Position numbers and translations under genes: made by a program. Below are positions 7,367 through 16,505 of a DNA stretch of 25,366 nt, piece by piece. The notes beneath the pieces were generated by a model. The model did no database searches. It was given only the letters and a program-made list of their open reading frames with translations, and was not told the DNA's origin. The DNA is taken from assembly GCA_963841815.1 (NCBI GenBank), contig CAWJEE010000002.1, positions 1 to 25,366 on the forward strand, written 5' to 3'. Positions within the stretch are counted from its first letter, which is position 1. Every line of letters begins with the position of its first letter. The stretch comes from JAOUJD01 sp963841815. GTDB lineage: Bacteria > Pseudomonadota > Gammaproteobacteria > Burkholderiales > Burkholderiaceae_F.

Positions 7367-8158
7367 CTACATGCGGAAGTGCTCGCCCAGGTAGACGCGG
7401 CGGACCGTTTCGTTGCCGACGATCTCCTCCGGTCGCCCGGCCGCGAGCACCACGCCTTCGTTGATGATGTACGCGTGGTCGCAGATGCCGAGCGTTTCGC
7501 GCACGTTGTGGTCCGTGATCAGCACTCCGATCCCGCGTTCCTTCAGGAAGCGCACGATGCGCTGGATCTCGAGGACCGCGATCGGGTCCACGCCGGCGAA
7601 CGGCTCGTCGAGCAGGATGAACCGCGGTCGCGCCGCGAGCGCGCGCGCGATTTCGACCCGCCGCCGTTCGCCGCCCGACAGCGACAGCGCGGGATTGGTC
7701 CGAAGGTGCGCGATCTGCAGGTCGTCGAGGAGCTCGTCGAGCCGCTGCGCCACGTGCTCACGCGGCAGGGGCCGCTTCTGCTCGTCGACCTGGAGTTCGA
7801 GCACGGCGCGGATGTTCTCCTCGACCGTGAGCTTGCGGAAGACCGACGCTTCCTGCGGCAGGTACGACAGCCCCATGCGCGCGCGCCGATGGATCGGCAG
7901 GTGGGCGATCGACATACCGTTCAACGAGATGCTGCCGGCGTCGAGCGGGACCAGGCCCACGACCATGTAGAAGCACGTCGTCTTCCCCGCTCCGTTGGGT
8001 CCGAGCAGCCCGACCACCTCGCCGCTTTTCACCGTCAGCGAAACGTCCTTGACGACCGTGCGGCTGCCGTAGCGCTTCTGCAGGCTCTCGACCACCAGGG
8101 TGTTCTGCGCCCCGCCGGCGTCCGCGGATTGACCCGAGGCCTGTGCGCGCGCGTCCAT
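7367..8158 (-). CDS. lptB: LPS export ABC transporter ATP-binding protein LptB
   Basis: This is a 263-residue ABC ATPase. Walker A GPNGAGKT is at residues 53-60, the Q-loop region is LSYLPQEASVFRKLTVEEN, the signature is LSGGERRRVEIARAL (about 160-174), Walker B is FILLDEPFAGVDP (about 178-190), and the switch histidine lies in LITDHNVRETL. The YLPQEASVFRKL segment and EPFAGVDPIAV are characteristic of LptB. As LptB2FG it powers extraction of LPS from the inner membrane. The ATG at 8158 is chosen because it lies one base after the lptA stop (TGAGATG); the longer frame opens with TTG inside lptA. The N-terminal extension of about 20 residues before the ABC core is slightly long. Confidence 0.95.
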   Translation of the reverse strand: MDARAQASGQSADAGGAQNTLVVESLQKRYGSRTVVKDVSLTVKSGEVVGLLGPNGAGKTTCFYMVVGLVPLDAGSISLNGMSIAHLPIHRRARMGLSYLPQEASVFRKLTVEENIRAVLELQVDEQKRPLPREHVAQRLDELLDDLQIAHLRTNPALSLSGGERRRVEIARALAARPRFILLDEPFAGVDPIAVLEIQRIVRFLKERGIGVLITDHNVRETLGICDHAYIINEGVVLAAGRPEEIVGNETVRRVYLGEHFRM

Positions 8159-8159
8159 C

Positions 8160-8774
8160 TCAATCACGGCGCGGATTGGCAAGGTCGCGCGACGGCGCCA
8201 GGGGCGCCGAGGAGCCTGGCGCCGTCGCGGGCGACGTGCGGGGACCGATCGTGCCGCGCACCCGGCCGTCGCCGGAACCCGGGTCCTTCGGCGTGCCGCC
8301 CGTCACGAAATACTTCGAGTTGCGCTGGTCGTACGTGATGGCGTCGCCGCGCAGCTCGTCGCGCTGCACGTCGTTCTCCAGCAGGCGGATCCGCGCGCGC
8401 CCCAGCAGCTTCACGGTCTCGGCCTTCTCGTCGTACTCGATCCGTTCGGCGTGGCCATCGACGTACTCCTCGACGCCCGGCTTGCTGACGTCGCGGCGCT
8501 GGCGGAAGGTCGCCAGCTTGCCGGGCGCGGCCTCGAGCACGCCGAACAGGTAGCCCTCGGGATCCTTGCGGATCTCCACGCGCTGCCCGGAGGCCCGTAT
8601 CGTTCCCTTCACGAGCACGACGTCGCCGACGAGCACGCAGACCTGCTTGAGGTCGTCGCATTCGCCGCTGTTGGCCTCGTAGTTCAGGGGCTTGTCGCGG
8701 TCCGCGCGCTCGGCGTGCGCGGGCGCCGCGACCGTTGCACAGGCGATCGCGAGTGCGAGGATCGGCCGCTTCAT
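8160..8774 (-). CDS. lptA: LPS transport periplasmic protein LptA
   Basis: This is a 204-residue OstA/LptA-type protein with a signal peptide (MKRPILALAIACATVAAPAHA, cleavage after AHA at about 21). A beta-jellyroll core follows: KPLNYEANSGECDD, GDVVLVKGTIRASGQRVEI, and later GDAITYDQRNSKYFV. LptA oligomers bridge LptC in the inner membrane to LptD in the outer membrane. The C-terminal tail from about residue 165 is Pro/Ser/Ala-rich and probably disordered. The ATG overlaps the lptC stop (ATGA), and lptB starts one base after its stop, so lptC-lptA-lptB are translationally coupled. Two cysteines (GECDDLKQVC) lie close together near the N-terminus. Confidence 0.93.
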   Translation of the reverse strand: MKRPILALAIACATVAAPAHAERADRDKPLNYEANSGECDDLKQVCVLVGDVVLVKGTIRASGQRVEIRKDPEGYLFGVLEAAPGKLATFRQRRDVSKPGVEEYVDGHAERIEYDEKAETVKLLGRARIRLLENDVQRDELRGDAITYDQRNSKYFVTGGTPKDPGSGDGRVRGTIGPRTSPATAPGSSAPLAPSRDLANPRRD

Positions 8775-9361
8775 CGTCTAGCCCCCTGCGTCTGGGCCGC
8801 CTCGAAGGTTCCGCGCACCTTCGAGTGGAACTTCACGACCCGCTTGATGTTGTCGTAGTCCATGCCCACCGATCGAATCACCGAGCCGCCGCGGTCCACT
8901 TCGACCGGCAGATCGGTGCTGAACTGCTCGAGATCGGGAAGGGCGAGGAGCTTCTCGGTGGCAAGGCGCATCGGCGGCTCGCCGTTGTCGCCCGGAGAAC
9001 GCGTGATGACGACGTCGCCGGTCAGCACGACGCGCTCCCCGCCACCCTCCACCAGCGCCTGTCGCGCGCGCGCCTCGAGGCGGGGCTGGTCCGGGCGCAG
9101 GCTCACGTAGCGCGGCTGCTGCAGTTCGGCGCGATCGTCTGCCGCGTAGTGCGTCATCGTTTCGGCGAACAGCCTGTTCGTCGGCCGTCCCGTCGCGTCG
9201 AACTGCGTCAGCGTCACGCCCTTGCCGACGAAATCGGGGCCTTCCCGCGACACCGGGTTCGCCAGATTGCCGTAGCGCCCAACCTGCGAGAACCAGTAGG
9301 TGACGCCGGCCAGCCCGGCGAGCAGCAGGACGGCGATGATGGCCGTGATGCGATCACGCAT
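8771..9361 (-). CDS. lptC: LPS export system protein LptC
   Basis: This is a 196-residue protein with one N-terminal membrane anchor (residues 5-25, ITAIIAVLLLAGLAGVTYWF) and a periplasmic LptC fold, for example FVGKGVTLTQFDATGRPTN, AETMTHYAADD and LTGDVVITR. LptC receives LPS from LptB2FG and passes it to LptA. It starts 12 bases after the kdsC stop and overlaps lptA by four bases. Weak conservation of LptC means position in the kdsC-lptC-lptA-lptB order adds much of the confidence. Confidence 0.92.
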   Translation of the reverse strand: MRDRITAIIAVLLLAGLAGVTYWFSQVGRYGNLANPVSREGPDFVGKGVTLTQFDATGRPTNRLFAETMTHYAADDRAELQQPRYVSLRPDQPRLEARARQALVEGGGERVVLTGDVVITRSPGDNGEPPMRLATEKLLALPDLEQFSTDLPVEVDRGGSVIRSVGMDYDNIKRVVKFHSKVRGTFEAAQTQGARR

Positions 9362-9373
9362 GCGAACTCGCCT

Positions 9374-9889
9374 TCATCCGCGCGTCATCGCGGCGAACTC
9401 CACGCCCTTCGCCCGGAGGATGAACTCGGCGAACGCTCGCACCGCCCCGCGTCCACCGGCCTGCTCGGCGATCCAGTGCGCGGCGCCCTTCACTTCGTCG
9501 CGCGCATCGGCGACTGTCGCCGCGAACCCCGCCTGCGCAAGCACCGGCAGGTCCGGGAGGTCGTCACCGATGAAGCCCGCCTGCTCGGCGGCAACCCCGG
9601 CGTCCCGGAGCAGTTCGTTCCACGCGACCGCCTTGTCGCCGCGGCCCTGCAGCACGCGCCCGATGCCCAGTTCGCGTGCGCGCGCGCCGACGATGTCCGA
9701 CGAGCGAGCCGAGAGGATGGCGACCTCGACCCCATGGTTGAGCAGCATCTTGATGCCGTGCCCGTCGCGCACATCGAAGACCTTGAGCGCTTCGCCCTGC
9801 GGGCCGTAATAGAGCCGGCCATCCGTCAGCACGCCGTCGACGTCGAGGGCGACGAGCCGGAGCCGGGCCGCGCGCTGCTCGGGCGCCAT
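9374..9889 (-). CDS. kdsC: 3-deoxy-D-manno-octulosonate-8-phosphate phosphatase KdsC
   Basis: This is a 171-residue HAD phosphatase of the capless C0 type. Motif I is LVALDVDGVLTDG (nucleophile and acid/base Asp about residues 16 and 18), followed by GRLYYGPQGEALKVFDVRDGHGIKML, a hallmark of KdsC. Motif II is ILSARSS and motif III/IV lies at GFIGDDLPDLPVL. It dephosphorylates Kdo-8-phosphate to Kdo for LPS inner core. The ATG overlaps the kdsD stop by one base (TGATG), so the two Kdo enzymes are coupled. Confidence 0.95.
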   Translation of the reverse strand: MAPEQRAARLRLVALDVDGVLTDGRLYYGPQGEALKVFDVRDGHGIKMLLNHGVEVAILSARSSDIVGARARELGIGRVLQGRGDKAVAWNELLRDAGVAAEQAGFIGDDLPDLPVLAQAGFAATVADARDEVKGAAHWIAEQAGGRGAVRAFAEFILRAKGVEFAAMTRG

Positions 9890-10878
9890 CAGATCACCTT
9901 CGCCGCCATCAGGTCGTGCATGTGCAGGGCGCCGACCAGCGCGCCGCTGGCGTCGACCACCAGCAACTGGTTCTTCTTGCGCTGGTCCATCAGCTGCGCC
10001 GCTTCGGCGGCGAGCACGTCCGGCGCGATGGTGAGCGGGTTGCGCGTCATCACCTCGGCGAGCTTCACGCTGCGCACGTCGGCCGCGCGCTCCAGCAGCC
10101 GGCGCAGGTCGCCGTCCGTGAAGATGCCCTGCAGCCGGCCCTCGGCGTCGAGCACCGCGGTCATGCCAAGTTGCTTGCTCGAAATCTCCCGCAGCGCGTC
10201 GAGCAAGGACGTGTCGACCGTCACACGGGGAATCCTGTCTCCGGTCCGCATCACGTCGCTCACGTAGGTCAGCAGCCGGCGGCCCAGCGCGCCCGCCGGA
10301 TGCGAGCGCGCGAAGTCGTCGGGCCCGAATCCGCGGGCGTCGAGGCAGGCGATCGCGAGGGCATCGCCCAGCGCCAGCATCGCCGCGGTCGACGACGTGG
10401 GCGCCAGGTTCAGCGGACACGCTTCCTTGTCGACGCGCACGTCGAGGTGCACGTCGGCGAGGCGCGCGAGCGACGAAGTCGCGTTGCCGGTCATCGCGAT
10501 GAGCGGCGTGCCTTCGCGCTTCGCCACGGGGAGCATCCTGAGCAGTTCGTCGCCTTCGCCGGAGTACGACAGCGCGACGAGCACGTCGTCGCGCGTGATC
10601 ATGCCGAGGTCGCCGTGCGCCGCTTCCGCCGCGTGCACGAAGATCGCGGGCGTGCCGGTCGAGGCGAGGGTCGCGGCGATCTTGCGCGCGATGTGGCCGC
10701 TCTTGCCAATGCCGCTCACGACGACGCGGCCCTTGCAGAGAAGCAGCAGCTCGACCGCGCGGGTGAATCGATCGTCGAGGCGGGCCGCCAGGGCCTGGAC
10801 CGCGTCGGCCTCGATCCGCAGAACGTCCCGCGCCATTTCGAGGGCGTGCGCGGAGGGGACCAGCGGGCTTGCGGACAT
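9889..10878 (-). CDS. kdsD: D-arabinose-5-phosphate isomerase KdsD (SIS plus two CBS domains)
   Basis: This is a 329-residue protein of standard KdsD/KpsF length. The SIS domain (about residues 40-185) has VVVSGIGKSGHIARKIAATL, HAAEAAHGDLGMI and the LNLAPTSSTAAMLALGDALA stretch. SHPAGALGRRLL links to two CBS domains (about 210-329; MRTGDRIPRV and EVMTRNPLTIAPD). It converts ribulose-5-phosphate to arabinose-5-phosphate, the first committed step to Kdo. The ATG at 10878 (MSASPLVPSA) matches family starts. It is transcribed divergently from the antiporter gene; a -10-like TATTAT lies in the 111-base gap on its strand. Confidence 0.95.
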   Translation of the reverse strand: MSASPLVPSAHALEMARDVLRIEADAVQALAARLDDRFTRAVELLLLCKGRVVVSGIGKSGHIARKIAATLASTGTPAIFVHAAEAAHGDLGMITRDDVLVALSYSGEGDELLRMLPVAKREGTPLIAMTGNATSSLARLADVHLDVRVDKEACPLNLAPTSSTAAMLALGDALAIACLDARGFGPDDFARSHPAGALGRRLLTYVSDVMRTGDRIPRVTVDTSLLDALREISSKQLGMTAVLDAEGRLQGIFTDGDLRRLLERAADVRSVKLAEVMTRNPLTIAPDVLAAEAAQLMDQRKKNQLLVVDASGALVGALHMHDLMAAKVI

Positions 10879-10989
10879 GGATCGCGGGGATTTGCGTGAG
10901 AGCCAGCCGCGATGGGTGGCGTGCAGCCATAATACACGCGGAGGTTTTCCTGGCATGGGTTTTGCTGTAGTGCAATTGCTCACTCGTTG

Positions 10990-12972
10990 ATGGCCTCGTC
11001 CGGTCTGGAAATCACGCTGCTGCTGCTGGCCGCCGTCGTCGTCGGCGTGGTCGCATTCCGACTCCTCCAGCTGCCGCCGCTGCTCGCGTACCTGGCGGTC
11101 GGCATCGTCATCGGGCCGCACGCGCTCGGCCTCGTCCCGGACCTGGAGGACACGCGCTACCTCGCCGAGTTCGGCGTCGTGTTCCTGATGTTCTCGATCG
11201 GCCTCGAGTTCTCGCTGGCGCGCCTGCGAACGATGCGCAAGCTGGTGCTCGGCCTCGGTGGCGCCCAGGTGGCGCTGACCGTCCTCTCGACCATGGTGGC
11301 CGGCTGGATGGTCGGCCGCCACTTCGACGTAGGCTTCGCGGGCGCCTTCGCGCTCGGCGGCGCGCTGGCGATGTCGTCGACCGCGATCGTGATGAAGATG
11401 CTGGCCGAGCGCGCGCAGGTCGACACGGAGCACGGCAAGCGGATCGTCGGCGTGCTGCTGTTCCAGGACCTGGCGGTCGTTCCGCTGCTGGTGATCATTC
11501 CGGCGCTGGGCAGCGAGGCATCCAGCCTGGCGTGGACGCTCGCCGTCGCGCTCGTGAAGGCGGCGGCGCTGCTTACCGTGCTGCTGGTCGGCGGACAGCG
11601 CGTGATGCGGTGGTGGTTCCACACCGTCGCCAAGCGCAAGTCGCACGAACTGTTCACGCTGAACCTTCTGCTGGTGACGCTCGGCCTCGCGTGGTTGACC
11701 GAGGCAGCCGGGCTGTCGCTCGCCCTCGGCGCCTTCGTCGCCGGAATGCTGATCTCGGAAACGGAATTCCGCCACCGGGTCGAGGAGGACATCAAGCCGT
11801 TCCGGGATGTCCTGCTCGGACTGTTCTTCGTCACGATCGGCATGCTCCTCAACGTACGGATCGTGCTCGACAACTTCGGCTGGGTCGTGCTCGCGCTGGT
11901 CGGCCCGGTGGCGTTCAAGTTCGGGCTGATCGTCGCCCTCGTGCGGCTGTTCGGAGCCACGCCGGGCACCGCGATCAGGACCGGCCTCGCGCTGGCGACG
12001 GCCGGCGAGTTCGGCTTCGTCCTGCTCGGACAGGCCGGGACGCACGGATTGCTGAGCCCGCTGGTGCTGCAGGTCGTGCTCGCCTCGATGCTGCTCTCGA
12101 TGCTGTCCGCGCCGCTGCTCGTCCAGTACAGCGACAGGATCGCGATGCGGCTGGCGTCGAGCGAGTGGCTGCACAAGTCGCTCGAGATCGCCCGCATCGC
12201 GCAGAGCGCGATCGCCGTCGAGAAGCACGTGGTGATCTGCGGATTCGGACGCAGCGGGCAGCATCTCGCCAAGATGCTCGAGCAGGAAGGCATCACCTAC
12301 GTGGCCCTCGACCTCGATCCCGACCTGGTCCGGCAGGCAGCGGCGGCTGGCGACTCGGTCGTCTACGGCGACGCCGGGCGACGCGAGACGCTCGTCGCGG
12401 CGGGCATCAGCCGGGCCTCCGCCGTCGCCATCACGTACGCCGACACGCCGTCCGCGCTGAAGATCATTCACCACGTACGCGAACTGAAGCCGGACATCCC
12501 GGTCATCGTTCGCACGCAGGACGATCACGATCTCGCAAAGCTGACCGCCGCGGGCGCGACCGAGGTCGTGCCCGAGGTGCTCGAGGGAAGCCTGATGCTC
12601 GGCTCGCACGCGCTCGTGCTGCTCGGAGTTCCGCTGTCGCGCGTCGTCAAGCGGATCCGCGAGCAGCGCGACCAGCGTTATCAGTTGCTGCGCGGCTACT
12701 TCCACAGCACGGGCGACGACGACGACGTCGAGGAGGAAGCGCACGAGCGGTTGCACTCCGTGCCGCTGCATTCCGGCGCCGCGGGAGCGGGAAGGACGCT
12801 GGAGGAACTGGGACTCCAGCCGCTGGGCGTCGAAATCACCGCCGTGCGCCGGCGCGGCATCCGCGGGGCCGATCCGAGCCCGGGAATGCGGCTGCAGGTC
12901 GGCGACGTGGTCGTGCTCCGGGGGATTCCGGATGCGCTCGACCTCGCAGAGCGTCGGCTGCTGGAGGCGTGA
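10990..12972 (+). CDS. CPA2-family cation:proton antiporter (KefB/YbaL type) with TrkA-N and TrkA-C domains
   Basis: This is a 660-residue membrane protein. About 380 N-terminal residues form roughly a dozen membrane segments of the Na+/H+ exchanger fold, with GLEFSLARLR, the ALAMSSTAIVMKML stretch and FQDLAVVPLLVI typical of CPA2. A RCK/TrkA-N Rossmann domain starts at about residue 411 (VVICGFGRSGQHLAKML), with a nucleotide-binding acidic end at ALDLDPD. A TrkA-C domain lies at about 575-655. Members exchange K+ or Na+ for H+ and are gated by nucleotide or glutathione. The 660 residues and TrkA-C domain fit the YbaL/KefB-like branch; the ion and ligand cannot be read from sequence. It is divergent from kdsD, a neighbour pair seen in many betaproteobacteria. 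The last bases carry the ribosome binding site of the next gene. Confidence 0.93.
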   Translation: MASSGLEITLLLLAAVVVGVVAFRLLQLPPLLAYLAVGIVIGPHALGLVPDLEDTRYLAEFGVVFLMFSIGLEFSLARLRTMRKLVLGLGGAQVALTVLSTMVAGWMVGRHFDVGFAGAFALGGALAMSSTAIVMKMLAERAQVDTEHGKRIVGVLLFQDLAVVPLLVIIPALGSEASSLAWTLAVALVKAAALLTVLLVGGQRVMRWWFHTVAKRKSHELFTLNLLLVTLGLAWLTEAAGLSLALGAFVAGMLISETEFRHRVEEDIKPFRDVLLGLFFVTIGMLLNVRIVLDNFGWVVLALVGPVAFKFGLIVALVRLFGATPGTAIRTGLALATAGEFGFVLLGQAGTHGLLSPLVLQVVLASMLLSMLSAPLLVQYSDRIAMRLASSEWLHKSLEIARIAQSAIAVEKHVVICGFGRSGQHLAKMLEQEGITYVALDLDPDLVRQAAAAGDSVVYGDAGRRETLVAAGISRASAVAITYADTPSALKIIHHVRELKPDIPVIVRTQDDHDLAKLTAAGATEVVPEVLEGSLMLGSHALVLLGVPLSRVVKRIREQRDQRYQLLRGYFHSTGDDDDVEEEAHERLHSVPLHSGAAGAGRTLEELGLQPLGVEITAVRRRGIRGADPSPGMRLQVGDVVVLRGIPDALDLAERRLLEA

Positions 12973-12974
12973 CC

Positions 12975-13541
12975 ATGCGCAGGCGCGAAGTCCTGCTCGG
13001 CACCGCTGTCGCTTCCTGCTGGCAGGGCGGGCGGGCGCACAGCCAGCCGCGCTATGGTCGGAACTGCAGAAGGGTGGCGCCGGAATCCTGCTGCGCCATG
13101 CGCAGACCGAGGCCGGGGTCGGCGATCCGCCCGGATTCCGGATCGGAGACTGCGCCACGCAGCGCAACCTGTCCGACGACGGGCGCCGACAGGCCCAGCG
13201 CATCGGCGCCGTGCTGGCGGCCCGCGCGGTGCGCGTCGACGAGGTGCTCTCCAGCCAGTGGTGCCGGTGCCTTGAAACGGCGCGCCTGACCTTTTCGAAT
13301 CGGCAGGTCGAGCCTTATCCGGCGCTGAACTCCTTCTTCGACGACCGCTCCACGGAACGGCAGCAGACCCGTGAAGTGGCGGCGAGGATCGCGGTGATCC
13401 GAGCTCCGGCGAACGTCGCCTTCGTGACGCACCAGGTGAACATCCTCGCGCTGACCGGGATCGCGGCCGGCTCCGGGGAAGCGGTGCTGGTGCGGTCGGC
13501 CGGCGGTTCGGTGCGAGACGCTGGGCCGCCTGGTGCTCTGA
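12975..13541 (+). CDS. Secreted histidine phosphatase (phosphoglycerate-mutase-like), two compensating frameshifts
   Basis: The ATG follows the antiporter stop by two bases and has GGAGG at ideal spacing. The first frame gives MRRREVLLGTAVA. After one missing base near 13012-13015 (GCTTCC for an expected GCTTTCC) the next frame gives FLLAGRAGAQP, completing a signal peptide. The catalytic body follows: ILLRHAQTE with the phosphorylated His, DPPGFRIGDCATQRNLSDDG, VLSSQWCRCLETA and VTHQVNI with the second His. Near 13508-13512 an extra base shifts the end, and the third piece reads ETLGRLVL then TGA at 13539-13541, typical of the family's C-terminus. The two indels cancel, so start and stop are in phase and the corrected protein is 188 residues. 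Substrate is unknown. Confidence 0.8.
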
Positions 13542-13576
13542 GTTTCTGTCCCGGCCGCCGCCTGGATGATCAAGGT

Positions 13577-13609
13577 GCCGGCGGACTGCGAAGTGCGCGG
13601 CCCGCCGGC
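13577..13609. terminator. Inverted repeat between convergent genes, possible terminator
   Basis: GCCGGCGG (13577-13584) and CCGCCGGC (13602-13609) form an 8-bp GC stem around a 17-base loop. It lies between the ends of the histidine phosphatase and uvrA. Neither side has a T-run, so termination is a guess from position. Confidence 0.35.
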
Positions 13610-13631
13610 GGCGAAGCCTGAAAGGAAGCGA

Positions 13632-16505
13632 TCAGGCGGCCGCGGCAGCGGTGCCGCTGCGGCGCTTCCTGCCCTTCTGCCGCAGCAGCACCGGCGCCAG
13701 ATAGCGCCCGGTGTGGCTCTCGGGGTTGGCGGCGACGGCTTCCGGCGCGCCGGTCGCGATGATCCGGCCGCCGCCGTCGCCCCCTTCCGGCCCGAGGTCG
13801 ATGACCCAGTCGGCGGTCTTCACGACGTCGAGGTTGTGCTCGATCACGACCAGGGTGTTGCCGGCGTCACGCAGCTGGTGCAGCACCTTCAGCAGCAGCG
13901 CGATGTCGTGGAAGTGCAGCCCGGTCGTCGGCTCGTCGAGGATGTAGAGCGTGCGCCCGGTATCTCGCTTCGACAGTTCAAGCGAAAGCTTCACGCGCTG
14001 CGCCTCGCCGCCCGAGAGCGTGGTGGCGCTCTGCCCCAGCCGCACGTAGCCGAGGCCGACGTCGAGGAGCGTCTGCAGCTTGCGCGCGATGGTGGGGACC
14101 GCGCTGAAGAAGCCCGCCGCCTCCTCGACCGTCATGTCGAGGACCTCGGCGATGCTCCTGCCCTTGTAGTGCACCTCGAGCGTCTCGCGGTTGTAGCGCT
14201 TGCCGTGGCAGACGTCGCACGGCACGTAGACGTCGGGCAGGAAGTGCATCTCGACCTTCAGGACGCCGTCGCCCTGGCAGCTCTCGCAGCGTCCGCCCTT
14301 GACGTTGAAGGAGAAACGGCCCGCCTCGTAGCCGCGCTCGCGCGCCGTGGGCGTCTCGGCGAAGAGTTCGCGGATCGGCGTGAAGAGCCCGGTGTAGGTC
14401 GCGGGATTCGAGCGCGGCGTCCGCCCGATCGGGCTCTGGTCCACGCTGATCACCTTGTCGAAGTGTTCGAGGCCGTCGATCGACGCATACGGCGCCGGCT
14501 CCGCCGAGGAGCCGTAGAGGTGGCGCGACACGACGGCGTACAGCGTGTCGTTGATCAGGGTCGACTTGCCGGAGCCCGAGACTCCGGTGACGCAGGTGAG
14601 CAGCCCGACGGGCAGCTGGAGCGTGACGTCCTTCAGGTTGTTGCCGTGCGCGCCACCGAGCTCGAGCCAGTGCGTGAAGGGCGGGGTGCGGTCGTCCGGG
14701 ATCTCGATCTGCCGCCGGCCGGACAGGTAAGCCGCCGTCAGCGACTTCTCGCTGCCGAGCACCACGTCGAGGCTGCCGCTCGCGATCACCTCGCCCCCGT
14801 GCGCGCCGGCTCCGAGCCCCATGTCGACGACGTGGTCCGCGGCGCGGATCGCGTCCTCGTCGTGTTCGACGACGATCACCGTGTTGCCCAGGTCGCGCAG
14901 GTGCTTAAGCGTGCCGATCAGCCGGTCGTTGTCGCGCTGGTGCAGCCCGATCGAAGGCTCGTCGAGCACGTACATCACGCCCGTCAGGCCCGACCCGATC
15001 TGCGACGCGAGTCGGATGCGCTGCGACTCGCCGCCCGACAGCGTCTCGGCGGATCGGTCCAGCGACAGGTAGTCCAGTCCGACGTTCACCAGGAAGCGCA
15101 GCCTCGCGCCTATCTCCTTGACGATCTTGTCGGCGATCTCCTTCTTCGCGCCCGCGAACTGCAGACGCTCGAAGTACGCGCAGGCGTCGCGCAGCGGGGC
15201 CGCCGCGACCTGGTAGATCCCGCGCCGCTCTTCGCCTTCGCCGATGAAGACGTGGCGCGCTTCGGTGCGCAGCCGCGTCCCTTCGCACACCGGGCACGGG
15301 CGCTGGCTGCGCAGCTTGGCCAGTTCCTCGCGCACGACGACCGAGTCGGTCTCCTTGAAGCGCCGGTCGAGGTTGGGCACGACGCCTTCGAACGGGTGCT
15401 TGCGCACCATCTTCCGGCCGCGCTCGTTGGTGTACGTGAACGCGATCTCGTCGTCTCCGGAGCCGAAGAGGATCACCCGGTGCGCGGCCTCGCTCAGTTC
15501 TTCGTACGGCAGGTCGATGTCGAAGCCGTAGTGCTGCGCGACGGTCACCAGCATCTGGTAGTAGTACTGGTTGCGCGCGTCCCAGCCCTTGATCGCGCCG
15601 CTCGCGAGCGACAGCTCGGGATGCGCCACCACGCGCTTCTCGTCGAAGTACTCGACGCTGCCGATGCCGTCGCACGCGGTGCACGCGCCCATCGGGTTGT
15701 TGAACGAGAACAGGCGCGGTTCGAGTTCGGACAGCGAGTAGCTGCACACGGGGCACGAGAACCGGCTCGAGAACAGCGTCTCCTGCCCGTTGTCGATGTC
15801 GAGCAGCAGCGCGCGGCCGTCGGCGAGGCGCAGCGCGGTTTCGAACGATTCGGCGAGGCGCTGCTTCGCGTCGGCCCGCACCTTCAGCCGGTCGACGACC
15901 ACGTCCACCGAGTGCTTCTCGGTCTTCTTCAGCGGCGGGAGGTCTTCGGCCTCGACGACGGTGCCGTCGATCCGGAACCGGATGAAACCCTGGGTCTGCA
16001 TGTCCTCGAAGAACTCGAGGAACTCGCCCTTCCGGTCGCGGACGACCGGCGCAAGCACCATGACCTTGGTGTCATCGGCGAGGCCGAGCGTCGCGTCGAC
16101 CATCTGCGACACGCTCTGCGACTGCAGCGGCAGGTCGTGTTCCGGGCAGAACGGCGTGCCTACGCGCGCGTACAGCAGGCGCAGGTAGTCGTGGATTTCC
16201 GTGACCGTGCCCACGGTCGAGCGTGGGTTGTGCGACGCCGCCTTCTGCTCGATCGAGATGGCGGGGCTGAGGCCCTCGATCAGGTCGACGTCGGGCTTCT
16301 CCATCAACTGCAGGAACTGCCGCGCGTACGCGGACAGCGACTCGACATAGCGCCGCTGGCCCTCCGCGTACAGCGTGTCGAACGCGAGCGACGACTTGCC
16401 GGATCCGGACAGGCCCGTGATCACGATCAGCCGGTGCCGCGGCAGGTCGAGGTCGACGTTCTTGAGGTTGTGCGTGCGGGCGCCGCGGATCCGTATTTCG
16501 TCCAT
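13632..16505 (-). CDS. uvrA: Excinuclease ABC subunit UvrA
   Basis: This is a 957-residue UvrA with both ABC modules complete. Walker A1 GLSGSGKS is at residues 31-38. The first zinc module has CPVC (about 251) and CTAC (about 275). Signature 1 is LSGGESQRIRLASQIGSGL (about 486). Walker A2 GVSGSGKST is near 640. The second zinc finger is CESC ... CDVCHGKRYN (about 738-768). Signature 2 is LSGGEAQRVKLSLEL (about 828), and the Walker B is LYILDEPTTGLH. UvrA dimers detect bulky lesions and load UvrB in nucleotide excision repair. The start at MDEIRIRGARTHNLK matches the family; the frame runs on upstream without conserved sequence. It is divergent from the MFS gene. I found no CTGT-N8-ACAG LexA box in the 164-base gap. 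Confidence 0.98.
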   Translation of the reverse strand: MDEIRIRGARTHNLKNVDLDLPRHRLIVITGLSGSGKSSLAFDTLYAEGQRRYVESLSAYARQFLQLMEKPDVDLIEGLSPAISIEQKAASHNPRSTVGTVTEIHDYLRLLYARVGTPFCPEHDLPLQSQSVSQMVDATLGLADDTKVMVLAPVVRDRKGEFLEFFEDMQTQGFIRFRIDGTVVEAEDLPPLKKTEKHSVDVVVDRLKVRADAKQRLAESFETALRLADGRALLLDIDNGQETLFSSRFSCPVCSYSLSELEPRLFSFNNPMGACTACDGIGSVEYFDEKRVVAHPELSLASGAIKGWDARNQYYYQMLVTVAQHYGFDIDLPYEELSEAAHRVILFGSGDDEIAFTYTNERGRKMVRKHPFEGVVPNLDRRFKETDSVVVREELAKLRSQRPCPVCEGTRLRTEARHVFIGEGEERRGIYQVAAAPLRDACAYFERLQFAGAKKEIADKIVKEIGARLRFLVNVGLDYLSLDRSAETLSGGESQRIRLASQIGSGLTGVMYVLDEPSIGLHQRDNDRLIGTLKHLRDLGNTVIVVEHDEDAIRAADHVVDMGLGAGAHGGEVIASGSLDVVLGSEKSLTAAYLSGRRQIEIPDDRTPPFTHWLELGGAHGNNLKDVTLQLPVGLLTCVTGVSGSGKSTLINDTLYAVVSRHLYGSSAEPAPYASIDGLEHFDKVISVDQSPIGRTPRSNPATYTGLFTPIRELFAETPTARERGYEAGRFSFNVKGGRCESCQGDGVLKVEMHFLPDVYVPCDVCHGKRYNRETLEVHYKGRSIAEVLDMTVEEAAGFFSAVPTIARKLQTLLDVGLGYVRLGQSATTLSGGEAQRVKLSLELSKRDTGRTLYILDEPTTGLHFHDIALLLKVLHQLRDAGNTLVVIEHNLDVVKTADWVIDLGPEGGDGGGRIIATGAPEAVAANPESHTGRYLAPVLLRQKGRKRRSGTAAAAA

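Noticed and set aside
9889..13203. 1104-residue - strand frame upstream of kdsD
   Set aside because: Only the last 329 residues are KdsD. The rest is antisense to the antiporter and has a His/Gln/Arg-rich shadow composition.
12932..13621. Single uninterrupted 229-residue reading of the histidine phosphatase
   Set aside because: Its first 25 residues are antiporter-end shadow without a signal peptide, and its last 30 residues pass the natural GRLVL stop in the wrong frame.
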